Shown here piece after piece: positions 47,851 through 58,990 of a stretch of 64,000 bases of DNA. A model generated the notes under the pieces. It was given only the letters and a program-made list of their open reading frames with translations. It was not told where the DNA came from and ran no database searches. Position 1 is the first letter of the stretch, and every line of letters starts with the position of its first letter. The translations under genes were made by a program, and so were the position numbers. Source of the stretch: Ochrobactrum sp. RH2CCR150 (lineage in GTDB: Bacteria; Pseudomonadota; Alphaproteobacteria; Rhizobiales; Rhizobiaceae); contig JACGXE010000001.1 in assembly GCA_014138095.1 (NCBI GenBank), positions 124,001 to 188,000 of the forward strand, in the 5' to 3' direction.

Positions 47851-48615
47851 CTAAAGCTTTGCTATCGACAGGCCGCCATCGGCATTGATCACCGACCCGG
47901 TCGCGAAGATGAAATTGCCGCCCGCAAGTCCGGCCACGATGGCGCCAACATCGCCCACCTCGCCCCACCGCTTCATCGGTACCAGCCCGCCGTCAATCAG
48001 CGTGTCGTAGCGCTCGGCGACCTTTGCGGTCATGTCGGTGCGAATGATGCCCGGTCGAACCTCGAACACACCAATCCGCGCCTCGGCGAGCCGCAAGGCC
48101 AGCCCCTGAACAAAGGCGGTCAGACCGGCCTTGCTGATGCAGTAATCCAGCCTCTCCGGCGAACTCATCACCGATGAAACCGAACTGATCGTCACGATGC
48201 TGCGTGGAAAACGCACATCGGTTACCGCCAGCATGGCTTTCACTATCGTCTGTGTGAAAAACACGGTGCCGCGCAGATTGACCCCCATGATGGTGTCGAA
48301 ATTCTCCGGCTTCAGCCCGAGAAAATCGCCACGCTCGACCGAGCCCATGCCAGCATTGTTGACGAGACAATCAATGCTGCCAAACTCCTTCAGCACAGCG
48401 GCAACTGTCGCTTCATGGGTTTCAACAGCAGTAAGATCGCCCTTGAAGAAAGCCACCTTGCCACCCATTCCGCGCAGTTCGTGGATGACGGCCTCGTCGT
48501 TTTCAACATCGGTAATCGCCAGATCGAAGCCCTTCGCCGCGAGAGCGCGGGCTATGCCAAGCCCAATGCCGCGTCGGCCGCCGGTCACCAGCGCCACAGG
48601 TCTTTGACGGTTCAT
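47851..48615 (-). CDS. SDR-family 3-oxoacyl-reductase-like protein
   Basis: This 254-residue classical SDR has VALVTGGRRGIGLGIARAL, NNAGMG, the catalytic Ser in VTISSVSSV, YCISKAGL as YxxxK, and the closing INADGGLSIAKL. The Asp in ITDVEND after beta-2 suggests NAD. In this operon, between two GMC oxidoreductases and downstream of a hydratase, it may oxidise a 3-hydroxyacyl-CoA or a sugar-derived alcohol. Its start overlaps the upstream GMC gene by four bases (ATGA), so translation is coupled. Confidence 0.83.
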   Translation of the reverse strand: MNRQRPVALVTGGRRGIGLGIARALAAKGFDLAITDVENDEAVIHELRGMGGKVAFFKGDLTAVETHEATVAAVLKEFGSIDCLVNNAGMGSVERGDFLGLKPENFDTIMGVNLRGTVFFTQTIVKAMLAVTDVRFPRSIVTISSVSSVMSSPERLDYCISKAGLTAFVQGLALRLAEARIGVFEVRPGIIRTDMTAKVAERYDTLIDGGLVPMKRWGEVGDVGAIVAGLAGGNFIFATGSVINADGGLSIAKL

Positions 48616-50105
48616 GCCAGCACCTCCCGGTTCAAATGGTCCGCCACGCGCAACGCCTGTGCCGCGATGGTCAGCGCGGGATTGACCGCAGCCGATGTCG
48701 GCAGGAACGACGCATCCACCACATGAAGATTGGAGTGGTCGTAAGCGCGGCACCATGTATCGAGCGGCGCTGTCGCCGGATCATTGCCTATACGCACTGT
48801 GCCGCATTGATGCGACGGCGTGCGCCGGTCGAAGGCCCGCGACAGAACCACCGGAAATCCAGCCGCTCGCAACGCGGATTTGAGCTTGTCGACCAGCATC
48901 AGATGCGCCTTCCAGTTGCTGCGCACCCAGTGCAGAACAATGCGGTCGCCATCCACCGTCACGCGGCTTTCCGGCGACGGCAGGTCTTCGCTCATCGCGT
49001 AGAAGTCGATTGTGTGCCCGGCAATCCGGTTCAACAGCCATTCCGGCACACGCGGCATATTGGATTTCAGGATCGCACCCGACACACGCCCAAGCAATTG
49101 CACATTACCGAGCGGCGGCCCGCCTGCCCCGTCCGACAGATAGTAATCGTTGAAGCCGAATGTCTTCTGGTAGACGCTGTCATTGCGATAGCGCGGATCG
49201 AAAGCGATCACGGCGCTAGAATTATGGTTCATGAAATTGCGACCAACCTGATCGGAACGGTTCGCCAATCCTGAGCGCAACAAAAGCGCTGCCGACTGCA
49301 CCGCACCCGCAGAAAGAATGACGAGCTTTGGGCGCAAGACCAGCGCCTCGCCGTTCTTCACATAGTGAACTGCCACGATGGTTTTGCCATCCGGACCGGC
49401 TTCCAGCCGCGTCACCCGCGCCGCGGTTTCCAGCCTGACATTGGAATAGCGCAAGGCGCTGGCAAGCGGACAGGTTTCCGCATCCATCTTGCCATCATCG
49501 CAATTGGGATGCGCATCCCAAGGCGTTTTTGCCTTGGCAAGCCAACGGTCAATATCGACTCCCAGCGGCAGCGATGCGGCATGAAGACCATTCTTCTTCA
49601 ATCGCGCCCGTATATCGGCAATGGCCGGTTCGTCACGGATTGCCGGATAAGGATAGGGTTTTGAATGATCCGGCTCGGTCGGATCATCCCCCAGTTCACC
49701 CCGCACCTGAAACAGCTGTTCGGCACGGCTATACCAAGGCTCCAGCTCCTCATAGGCGAACGGCCATGCGGGCGAAACGCCTTCCAGATGCGCCATTTCC
49801 GCAAAATCCTCGCGGCGATAGCGGATCAGCACAGCGCCAAAGAACTTGGAATTGCCGCCGACATTGTAATAATTGCCGGGATTGAACGGCGTACCGTTGG
49901 TCTCGTACCAGAACTCCTTCGGACGAAAGAAGCCTTGTTGGAAAATGGCGCGCGGGTCGCGATTTTCCGGCCTGTCTGGCAAATGCTCCCCCGCCTCAAG
50001 AATAAGAATGTCTGCACCGGACGCGGCAAGACCGGCGGCCATTGTCGCGCCGCCGATACCCGATCCGATGATGACGATATCCGGCTGTCCTCCCAAAGCC
50101 GTCAC
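48612..50105 (-). CDS. GMC-family FAD oxidoreductase (sugar/glycoside 3-dehydrogenase-like)
   Basis: This 497-residue protein has the FAD motif IVIIGSGIGGATMAAGLAAS, NVGGNSKFFGAVLIRYR in place of the usual GGSSxxN loop, and the C-terminal active-site region SHQCGTVRIGNDP followed by VVDASFLPTSAAVNPALTIAA. This layout resembles the gluconate-2-dehydrogenase/glycoside-3-dehydrogenase branch of GMC enzymes more than the choline branch, so it is a different kind of enzyme from its operon mate at 46193. No signal peptide is seen; it should be cytoplasmic or membrane-associated. It overlaps the SDR gene by four bases and starts four bases after the aldehyde dehydrogenase. Confidence 0.84.
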   Translation of the reverse strand: MTALGGQPDIVIIGSGIGGATMAAGLAASGADILILEAGEHLPDRPENRDPRAIFQQGFFRPKEFWYETNGTPFNPGNYYNVGGNSKFFGAVLIRYRREDFAEMAHLEGVSPAWPFAYEELEPWYSRAEQLFQVRGELGDDPTEPDHSKPYPYPAIRDEPAIADIRARLKKNGLHAASLPLGVDIDRWLAKAKTPWDAHPNCDDGKMDAETCPLASALRYSNVRLETAARVTRLEAGPDGKTIVAVHYVKNGEALVLRPKLVILSAGAVQSAALLLRSGLANRSDQVGRNFMNHNSSAVIAFDPRYRNDSVYQKTFGFNDYYLSDGAGGPPLGNVQLLGRVSGAILKSNMPRVPEWLLNRIAGHTIDFYAMSEDLPSPESRVTVDGDRIVLHWVRSNWKAHLMLVDKLKSALRAAGFPVVLSRAFDRRTPSHQCGTVRIGNDPATAPLDTWCRAYDHSNLHVVDASFLPTSAAVNPALTIAAQALRVADHLNREVLA

Positions 50106-50108
50106 TCC

Positions 50109-51623
50109 TTACTTACCTTGCGGCATCCACCAGCCGGTGCGCGCGCCGATATGCATGTTGAGCGTCTTGGTTTCGGTATAATCCTCCACCGCATGACGAC
50201 CCAACTCGCGACCCAGACCTGACTGGCGATAACCGCCGAAAGGTAGTTCCGGCGTGCCATCCATGAAGGTGTTCATCCAGACCGTACCGGCGCGCACCTT
50301 GCGCCCGATGCTGATGCAGGTGTCGAAATCGCGGCTCCACACGCCAGCCGAAAGCCCGTAATCAACCGCATTGGCAATGGAGATCGCCTCATCCACCGTA
50401 TCGAAGGAAAGCACCGACAGAACCGGCCCGAACACTTCTTCACGCGCCACGGCCATATCGGCTTTCACGCCCGCAATGATGGTCGGTCCCATATATTGGC
50501 CAAGGCCGAGATCCAGCACATCGCCGCCATGGGCAATTGCAGCGCCCGCCTTCTTGGCCTGATCGACATAAGCGCCGACCTTGCTCAGATGCTGCGGCGT
50601 GATGATCGCGCCCACCTGCGTGCTGACATCGAGCGGATCACCGACGATGACCTTTTTCGACAGATCAGCGACGCGTCCGACAATCTCATCGACAATCGAG
50701 CGATGCACGATCAACCGCGAACCGGCATTGCAGCATTCGCCCGCATTGAACCATGCGCCGAACACCGCAGCGTCGATGAAGGCATCCATATCCGCATCCG
50801 GGAACAGGATTTGCGGGTTCTTGCCGCCAAGTTCCAGCGACACTTTCTTCAGCGTCTGCGCCGCATTGGCCATGGTCAGCTTGCCGACACCAGTGGAACC
50901 GGTGAACGACACCATGTCCACATCTGGATGCGTGCTCATATGATGGCCGACATCGGCACCCGTTCCGGTGACGATGTTGACCACGCCGTCCGGCACGCCT
51001 GCCTCGGCCAGAATTTCACCAAGCACCAGTGTCGAACCAGAGGTAAGTTCCGATGGCTTTACGACCGCCGTGCAACCCGCCGCCAAAGCAAATGGTAGCT
51101 TTTGACCGACGATCAGGAACGGAAAGTTCCACGGTGTGATGATGGAGACAACACCAATCGCCTCACGCAGCACAACGCCCAAAGTGCCATCGCCCAGCGT
51201 ATTATAGCTCTCGCCATGCAGATCACGTGCAAGCGCTGCTGCATAACGCCAGATATCGACGGAACCGGCAATCTCGCCGCGTACCTGACTGATCGGCTTT
51301 CCAGCTTCTATCGCATCGAGATAGGCAAGCTCTTCCGCCCGCGCTTCGATCAGATCGGCGGCTTTCAGCAGCACCAGCGAACGCTGCGATGCCGTTTTGG
51401 ACGACCAGCGCCCGTCATCGAAAGCCTTGCGCGCTGCCGCAACGGCGCGTTCCACATCCGCCTTGTTGCCAGCGGGATAACGGCTCACCGTCACGCCATG
51501 GCCGGGAGCCACGCGCTCGATGCTACCGCCGCTCTGGCTTTGCACCCATTTGCCATCGATCAGCATGGAGAATTCGCGGACAGCCAGTCCTGCCAGCGGC
51601 TGCGGTTTTACGATCGTGCTCAT
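50109..51623 (-). CDS. NAD(P)-dependent aldehyde dehydrogenase
   Basis: This 504-residue enzyme oxidises an aldehyde to the acid. Motifs seen are TPWNFPFL, the cofactor site SFTGSTGVGK, the general base Glu264 in SLELGGKNPQ and the catalytic cysteine Cys298 in NAGECCNAGSR, with EEVFGPVLSV and MNTFMDGTPELPFGG near the end. It resembles betaine/gamma-aminobutyraldehyde-type ALDHs in form, but the operon gives no clue for those substrates. I chose the ATG at 51623, seven bases after GGGAG, which overlaps the hydratase stop by one base; the ATG at 51629 is too close to that site. Confidence 0.87.
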   Translation of the reverse strand: MSTIVKPQPLAGLAVREFSMLIDGKWVQSQSGGSIERVAPGHGVTVSRYPAGNKADVERAVAAARKAFDDGRWSSKTASQRSLVLLKAADLIEARAEELAYLDAIEAGKPISQVRGEIAGSVDIWRYAAALARDLHGESYNTLGDGTLGVVLREAIGVVSIITPWNFPFLIVGQKLPFALAAGCTAVVKPSELTSGSTLVLGEILAEAGVPDGVVNIVTGTGADVGHHMSTHPDVDMVSFTGSTGVGKLTMANAAQTLKKVSLELGGKNPQILFPDADMDAFIDAAVFGAWFNAGECCNAGSRLIVHRSIVDEIVGRVADLSKKVIVGDPLDVSTQVGAIITPQHLSKVGAYVDQAKKAGAAIAHGGDVLDLGLGQYMGPTIIAGVKADMAVAREEVFGPVLSVLSFDTVDEAISIANAVDYGLSAGVWSRDFDTCISIGRKVRAGTVWMNTFMDGTPELPFGGYRQSGLGRELGRHAVEDYTETKTLNMHIGARTGWWMPQGK

Positions 51624-52399
51624 CACCATTCTCCCTTAAAATTCGCTTCGCGCTTTTCGCTGAACGAGCGCACGCCTTCCTTCAGATCGCCAGTCTTGGC
51701 GACAAGGATGGAACCCAATGCCTCGACGGCGGTTCCATTGTCCTCGCCATTGGCGACGGAAAGCATCAGTTTGGAAATTTCTAATGCCGCCGGTCCGCGC
51801 TTGGCCACCCGCGCCGCATAATCCTGCGCTGCCTGCAAGGCTGCACCCGTCTCGACTACATGATCGACAAGCCCATGCGACAGCGCTTCTTCAGCCGTGA
51901 ACATTTCGCCGCCCAGCACCATGCGGCGCACGATCTGCGCACCGAAACGACGCACAAGACGCTGTGTGCCCGACCATCCGGGGATCATGCCAAGAGATGT
52001 TTCCGGCAGGCCGATCTTCGCCTGCCGCTCAACAATGCGGATATCAGCAGCGCCTGCCAGTTCCAGACCACCGCCCAGAGCGTGACCATTCATCGCTGCG
52101 ATCAATGGCACACGCAAAGTCGCCAGACGCTCGAACACACGATGACCATAGCGCACCCAGGCATGGCCGAACTCCGCCGGTTCCATGCCGCCCCAGGCCT
52201 TGATGTCACCGCCGGCAGAAAAGGCTTTGCCCTCGCCGGTCAGGATTGCAACCCGCACGGTGCTATCCGCCTCCACCCGATCACAGGCTGTAGACAATTC
52301 CTGCAAAAGCTCAATATCGAATGCATTGAGCTTTTCGGGACGCTTGATCGTCATGACCGCGATGTGGTTCTCGGTCGCAATTTCTATCCGATCAGCCAT
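51623..52399 (-). CDS. enoyl-CoA hydratase/isomerase family protein
   Basis: Crotonase-fold enzymes add water to, or isomerise, enoyl-CoA esters. The 258-residue protein has the oxyanion-hole segments FSAGGDIKA and AMNGHALGGGLELAGAAD. The catalytic acidic positions are in GGGLELAG and LPETSLGMIPGWSGTQRL, and the MVLGGEMFTAEEALSHGLVDHVV segment is typical of true hydratases. It starts one base after the CoA-transferase stop and overlaps the aldehyde dehydrogenase by one base. A hydratase beside a CoA-transferase implies that the pathway passes through an acyl-CoA. Confidence 0.87.
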   Translation of the reverse strand: MADRIEIATENHIAVMTIKRPEKLNAFDIELLQELSTACDRVEADSTVRVAILTGEGKAFSAGGDIKAWGGMEPAEFGHAWVRYGHRVFERLATLRVPLIAAMNGHALGGGLELAGAADIRIVERQAKIGLPETSLGMIPGWSGTQRLVRRFGAQIVRRMVLGGEMFTAEEALSHGLVDHVVETGAALQAAQDYAARVAKRGPAALEISKLMLSVANGEDNGTAVEALGSILVAKTGDLKEGVRSFSEKREANFKGEW

Positions 52400-52400
52400 C

Positions 52401-54002
52401 TTACGCCTCCAGCTTTCGCGCAGGCTTTTGCGGCAACGAGAGCCCAATCGGCTCTTCGCGGAACAGCGCTTCATCCATGATCTTGAGCTGGTCGGAAACG
52501 ATCAGCGGAAACTCGGATTGATCGAGAATGTGCGCCTGCAAATCTACACCCGGCGCAATCTCGGTGAGCACGATACCTTCCGGTGTCAGCTTCATCACAG
52601 CGCGTTCCGTGACATAGGTGATGTCCTGCCCCTGCGCGACACTGCGCGGACCGGAGAAGGTGACGTGCTCGACTTCATTGACGAGTTTTTTGAGCTTGCC
52701 TTCCTTCTCGATCACCAGCTTACCATCGGCGACGGAAAGCTTGGCCCCTGCATTGAACATGCCCGAGAAGACAATCTTCCTGGCCCTTGCCGTAATGTCC
52801 ACAAAGCCGCCTGCCCCTGCCGTGACATGCGGACGGAATGACAGCTTCGACACATTGACCGAGCCGTCGCGTCCGATCTCCAGGAAGGACAAGAGCGACG
52901 CATCGAAGCCTGCGCCCTGAAAATAGGTGAACTGATAGGGCGATGGCATATAAGCGTCGGCATTCGCCGCGCAGCCAAAGGCAAAATCCAGCAATGGCAC
53001 GCCGCCAACAGCGCCCTGCTCGATCACCCATGTCACGGCGCCGTGCAGGCCTTCCTCCAGCAGAATACGCGGCACATTGGCGGAAATGCCAAAGCCGAGA
53101 TTGACCGCGCTGCCCGCCTGCAATTCCTGTGAGACACGGCGCGCAATCGCCTTCTGGATATTGAACTCAGCCAGACGGAACGTATCGATCGGACGGAAAA
53201 TCTCGCCCGAAATCGCCGGATCATACAGTGTCTGCGTCGTCTGCTTCTGGTCGGGATCTACCACGATATAATCAACCAGAACGCCCGGCACCCGCACATC
53301 ATGCGGTTTCAGCGTGCCTTCCTTGGCGATGCGTTTCACCTGCGCAATGACGATGCCGCCATTGTTGCGCGCGGCCAGCGCCTGATCGAGACCGCCAAGA
53401 TATGCGCCTTCATGCTCATAGGTGAGGTTGCCGCGTTCATCCGCCGTCGTGGCGCGAATGATCGCCACTTGCGGGATGATGGAAGGAAAATAGAGCCAGT
53501 CTTCGCCTTCGAAGCTGACATGTTTCACCACCGGCTCTTGCGCGGCCTTGTCATTCATCGCCGTGCCCTGACGCTTTGGATCGACAAACGTATCAAGACC
53601 CACCTTGGTCAGCACGCCGGGGCGTTTGGCTGCCGCTTCGCGGTGCATGTCGAACAGAATGCCCGACGGGATATTATAGGCCGGGATCTCATTATTGGTG
53701 ATCATCTGCCAGATCAGCGGCGGCTCAGCACTGGACGGGCCCGACGGATAGGAACCGCCAATGATCTTCTTCAGCAATCCCGGCTTGGCGATGTAATCGA
53801 CGCCTTTGATGCCGCTCATATCGCCTGCCGCAATCGGATGCAGCGTGGTGATATTTTTGGGATGACCAGTTTCGTCAAACCGCTCGCCGATGGCTTTCAG
53901 CGTCAAATCGGGACAGCCAAGACCGCTTGATGATGAGACGGAAACGACAGCGTTATCGGGGATGAGCGCAGCCGCTTCTGCAGCCGAAATATGCTTGTTC
54001 AT
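52401..54002 (-). CDS. fused acyl-CoA:acetate/3-ketoacid CoA-transferase (YdiF-like)
   Basis: This enzyme moves CoA between an acyl-CoA and a free acid. The 533-residue protein fuses the alpha and beta halves of family I CoA-transferases: the first half begins AALIPDNAVVSVSSSSGLG, and the second holds NLGFGISANVPRILLEEG and the catalytic Glu328 in WVIEQGAVGG, matching Glu333 of E. coli YdiF. It lies next to the Gfo/Idh gene (three-base gap) and the hydratase (one-base gap). It probably activates the acid made by the aldehyde dehydrogenase. Confidence 0.88.
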   Translation of the reverse strand: MNKHISAAEAAALIPDNAVVSVSSSSGLGCPDLTLKAIGERFDETGHPKNITTLHPIAAGDMSGIKGVDYIAKPGLLKKIIGGSYPSGPSSAEPPLIWQMITNNEIPAYNIPSGILFDMHREAAAKRPGVLTKVGLDTFVDPKRQGTAMNDKAAQEPVVKHVSFEGEDWLYFPSIIPQVAIIRATTADERGNLTYEHEGAYLGGLDQALAARNNGGIVIAQVKRIAKEGTLKPHDVRVPGVLVDYIVVDPDQKQTTQTLYDPAISGEIFRPIDTFRLAEFNIQKAIARRVSQELQAGSAVNLGFGISANVPRILLEEGLHGAVTWVIEQGAVGGVPLLDFAFGCAANADAYMPSPYQFTYFQGAGFDASLLSFLEIGRDGSVNVSKLSFRPHVTAGAGGFVDITARARKIVFSGMFNAGAKLSVADGKLVIEKEGKLKKLVNEVEHVTFSGPRSVAQGQDITYVTERAVMKLTPEGIVLTEIAPGVDLQAHILDQSEFPLIVSDQLKIMDEALFREEPIGLSLPQKPARKLEA

Positions 54003-54004
54003 GT

Positions 54005-56040
<2,036 letters not shown>

Positions 56041-56070
56041 GACTTTCCTCGGCTTTCGCTGACAATTTAA

Positions 56071-56084
56071 TTGGAACGTTCCAA
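56071..56084. promoter_or_regulatory. LacI-type operator O1
   Basis: TTGGAACGTTCCAA is a perfect 14-bp palindrome with the central CG step typical of LacI-family sites. It ends 31 bp upstream of the lacI start codon. Confidence 0.85.
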
Positions 56085-56246
56085 AAAAGTCAACGCAAGA
56101 AATTTTGCCACCATACTGCCATGTAGACGCCACTTTTCGCGGCTTCGTTGCAGAAGAGAGCCTAGAGAATGCACGTTGAATAGATGAAAAGCGCTCTTTC
56201 TCATTAGAAACACCATATCCTACCCAAAAGTCACACTTCTTGCCAT

Positions 56247-56260
56247 TTGGAACGTTCTAA
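56247..56260. promoter_or_regulatory. LacI-type operator O2
   Basis: TTGGAACGTTCTAA matches O1 in 13 of 14 positions and lies 35 bp upstream of the DUF993 start. The two operators are 176 bp apart centre to centre, close enough for DNA looping. Confidence 0.82.
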
Positions 56261-56294
56261 ATTATGAATGACAACGTTCTGTGGGAGGATAATC

Positions 56295-57479
56295 ATGAGC
56301 ATTGCATTCGACACTATGCTGACCTTGCCAAAGGCGGACGGCACTCTGCACGCCTACTGGCTTACCGGAACGCCCACCGAAAGACCTTCGGCTCCCCCGC
56401 AGTTCAATCGCATCGCCTATGCGGCGGCGCATATCGTCTCCGACCCGCAAAACGATACGACGCCCTGGAACAATCCCGCGCTTGACTGGGATGCGACCAT
56501 GGCGTTTCGCCATCATCTCTGGGGCCTCGGCTTCAAGATCGCCGAAGCGATGGACACCTCGCAGCGCGGCATGGGCCTCAACTGGGTGGGGGCGCAGGAA
56601 TTGATCCGCCGCTCGCTGGCTGAAAGCAAGACCGTAGCGGGTGCCGATCTCGCCAGCGGTGCTGGCACCGACCATCTTGATCCGGCGGATGCCAAGAGCC
56701 TTGATGATGTCATCAAGGCTTATGAAACACAGGCCGGTTTCGTCGAAAAGCACGGCGGGCGCTTCATCCTGATGGCAAGCCGCGCCCTTGCCCGTATCGC
56801 CCGCTCGCCCGACGATTACGCAAAGGTTTATGGACACATTCTCTCCAATGCCCGCGAGAAAGTCGTGCTGCACTGGCTGGGCGACATGTTCGATCCACAG
56901 CTCAAGGGCTACTGGGGAGCCTCTGAGTTCGACGATGCGCTGAACACCGTCATCAATATTATCGAGGCCAATCGCGACAAGGTCGAAGGCATCAAGATCT
57001 CGCTGCTGGAAGAACGTTACGAGCTTGCCCTGCGCGACCGGTTACCGGAAGGCGTGCTCTGTTTCACAGGCGACGATTTCAACTATGCGCCCTTGATCGA
57101 AGGCGACGGACACACGCATAGCCATGCCCTGCTCGGCATTTTCGATGCAGTCGCGCCACAGGCCTCCAATGCACTCGCCGCCCTCGCCAAGGGTGACAGC
57201 GCTCGGTTCCGTACCATCATCGAACCGACCGTGCCGCTATCGCGCAAGATCTTTGAAGCGCCGACACAATATTACAAGGCCGGGGTGGTTTTCCTTGCCT
57301 GGCTCAACGGTCATCAGACGCATTTTACCATGCCTGCCGGGATGCAGTCGGCGCGCGGCATTGTCCATTATGCCGATATTTTCCAGCTGGCCGACAAGGC
57401 CAATGTTCTCGACAAGCCGGAGCTTGCTGTGAAGCGGATGAAAACACTTTTGGAAACCCATGGAGTGGAGCAAGCCTGA
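56295..57479 (+). CDS. DUF993 family protein (predicted TIM-barrel, aldolase-like)
   Basis: This 394-residue protein matches DUF993 (PF06187), which is grouped by fold with dihydrodipicolinate-synthase-type lyases; no reaction has been assigned to my knowledge. Visible are GLGFKIAEAMDTSQRGMGLNW near residue 80, GGRFILMASRALARI in the middle, KVEGIKISLLEERYE with a Lys that could act as a Schiff-base residue, and DDFNYAPLIEGDGHTHSHALLG. It starts at the ATG at 56295 with GGAGG seven bases upstream. Operator O2 precedes it, so it belongs to the LacI regulon although it is on the opposite strand. Confidence 0.8.
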   Translation: MSIAFDTMLTLPKADGTLHAYWLTGTPTERPSAPPQFNRIAYAAAHIVSDPQNDTTPWNNPALDWDATMAFRHHLWGLGFKIAEAMDTSQRGMGLNWVGAQELIRRSLAESKTVAGADLASGAGTDHLDPADAKSLDDVIKAYETQAGFVEKHGGRFILMASRALARIARSPDDYAKVYGHILSNAREKVVLHWLGDMFDPQLKGYWGASEFDDALNTVINIIEANRDKVEGIKISLLEERYELALRDRLPEGVLCFTGDDFNYAPLIEGDGHTHSHALLGIFDAVAPQASNALAALAKGDSARFRTIIEPTVPLSRKIFEAPTQYYKAGVVFLAWLNGHQTHFTMPAGMQSARGIVHYADIFQLADKANVLDKPELAVKRMKTLLETHGVEQA

Positions 57480-57603
57480 CAGCCACTTTATCGGGCGCTT
57501 TACATTCTCCCACGCAAGTTTGTCCGGTTCCTGTCCTGATTGATTTCGGCTATCAACTTGATTAAGCAATCAACAGCATAGAAACCAATTAGGGGAGATT
57601 TTC

Positions 57604-58557
57604 ATGCGTTCTGTACTTCTGGCATTGCTGGCCGCAACGGCCATCGCCACTTCGGCCCAGGCAAAAGACGTAACCGTCGCCGTGACCGCCATTGTCGAAC
57701 ATCCGGCACTCGACGCCGCGCGTGACGGCGTCAAGGATGCGCTGGCCGAAGCTGGTTTCAAGGAAGGCGAAAATCTCAAATTCGTCTATCAGTCCGCACA
57801 GGGCAATCCGGCAACCGCCGCACAGATCGCACGTCAGTTCGTGGGTGATGGCCCGGACGTGATCGTTCCGATTTCCACCCCATCGGCTCAGGCTGTTGTT
57901 TCCGCCACGCGCGACATTCCGATCGTGTTCACCGCCGTATCCGATCCGGTCGGCGCACAGCTCGTCAAGAACATGGAAAAGCCGGGCGGTAACGTAACTG
58001 GCCTCTCCGATATGTCGCCAGTCGCCGAGCACATCAAGCTCATCAAGGAAGTGATGCCGAACATCAAGAAGCTCGGCTATCTCTACAATTCCGGCGAAAC
58101 CAATTCGGTCTCGCTTCTGGCTGCGCTGAAGGAAGCTGCTGCTGCTGACGGCATCGAGATTGTTGAATCCGCTGCCACCAAGTCGGCTGAAGTCAAGGGC
58201 GCCGCACAGGCTCTCGTCGGCCGCGCCGATGCCATGTATGTGCCGACCGACAACACCATCGTTTCGGCTCTCGAAAGCGCAGTCGGCGTTGCCGAGGAAA
58301 GCAAGCTGCCGCTCTTCACCGCTGACACGGATTCCGTCAAGCGTGGTGCGATGGCTGCACTCGGTTTCAACTATTACGACGTCGGCAAGCAGACCGGCGC
58401 TGTCGTCGCACGCATCCTGAAGGGTGAAAAGCCGGGCGACATTTCAGTTGAAATCGCCAAGGGTACCGACCTCGTCATCAATCTTGGCGCTGCCAAGAAG
58501 ATGGGCGTTGAGTTCCCGAAGGCTGTGATTGACCGCGCCACCAGCAAGATCGACTGA
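57604..58557 (+). CDS. ABC transporter substrate-binding protein (TrpX/PF04392 type)
   Basis: This periplasmic protein captures the substrate of the ABC transporter encoded downstream. The 317-residue product has a signal peptide (MRSVLLALLAATAIATSAQA) and the ABC_sub_bind fold: VAVTAIVEHPALDAARDGVKDAL, DVIVPISTPSAQAVVSATRDIPIVFTAV, YLYNSGETNSVSLL and MYVPTDNTIVSALES. Members of this family bind tryptophan, tyrosine or other small molecules, so the substrate is open. It starts 124 bp after the DUF993 stop and ends at a strong terminator, apart from the permease gene. Confidence 0.88.
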   Translation: MRSVLLALLAATAIATSAQAKDVTVAVTAIVEHPALDAARDGVKDALAEAGFKEGENLKFVYQSAQGNPATAAQIARQFVGDGPDVIVPISTPSAQAVVSATRDIPIVFTAVSDPVGAQLVKNMEKPGGNVTGLSDMSPVAEHIKLIKEVMPNIKKLGYLYNSGETNSVSLLAALKEAAAADGIEIVESAATKSAEVKGAAQALVGRADAMYVPTDNTIVSALESAVGVAEESKLPLFTADTDSVKRGAMAALGFNYYDVGKQTGAVVARILKGEKPGDISVEIAKGTDLVINLGAAKKMGVEFPKAVIDRATSKID

Positions 58558-58580
58558 TCCTGTACGAAATGCAGAAAATG

Positions 58581-58613
58581 AAGGGCGGAAGTGAAAACTT
58601 CCCGCCCTTTTTC
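58581..58613 (+). terminator. terminator after the substrate-binding protein gene
   Basis: AAGGGCGGAAGT and ACTTCCCGCCCTT form a long stem with a small loop (one mismatch), followed by TTTTC. It begins 24 bp after the stop. Confidence 0.85.
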
Positions 58614-58990
58614 TTTGAACACAAGACGAAGCCCTGAAGCGAGGGCAGGTTCGAAAAGACATCTGACCTGTAGCAATACCGCACGAATGTTGCGTAAGCT
58701 CCATATAAAGCAGCATTTGCGGGCGTTTGGCGCGGTTAGGACTTGCGCTCATGATTGCGAGAGTTGTAATCCGACTAGAATAATAATGGGAACAAATGAT
58801 CTAGCCGGGAAACGATCCGCTCAGGGCTTCGCCTGCCGGATACACTCAAACCAAAACCGGTCGCGATTGGTGAAAGCCTTTTGGACAATCGACAGCGCAA
58901 CGCCTCGATGTCCGCAGGCTGGCGGATGATCTTATGCCGGAAAACCGGCTTCATCCTTGTCGATTGCGGCAAAGTACAAGGAATGTCGTT
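58614..58990. other. region between binding-protein and permease genes
   Basis: These 377 bp carry no supported gene. They follow the terminator, so some promoter for the permease must lie here or the terminator leaks. A short GCCGG-AAAA-CCGGC hairpin lies at about 58935-58949 and an AT-rich stretch at about 58760-58805. No family repeat or RNA gene is recognised. Confidence 0.5.
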
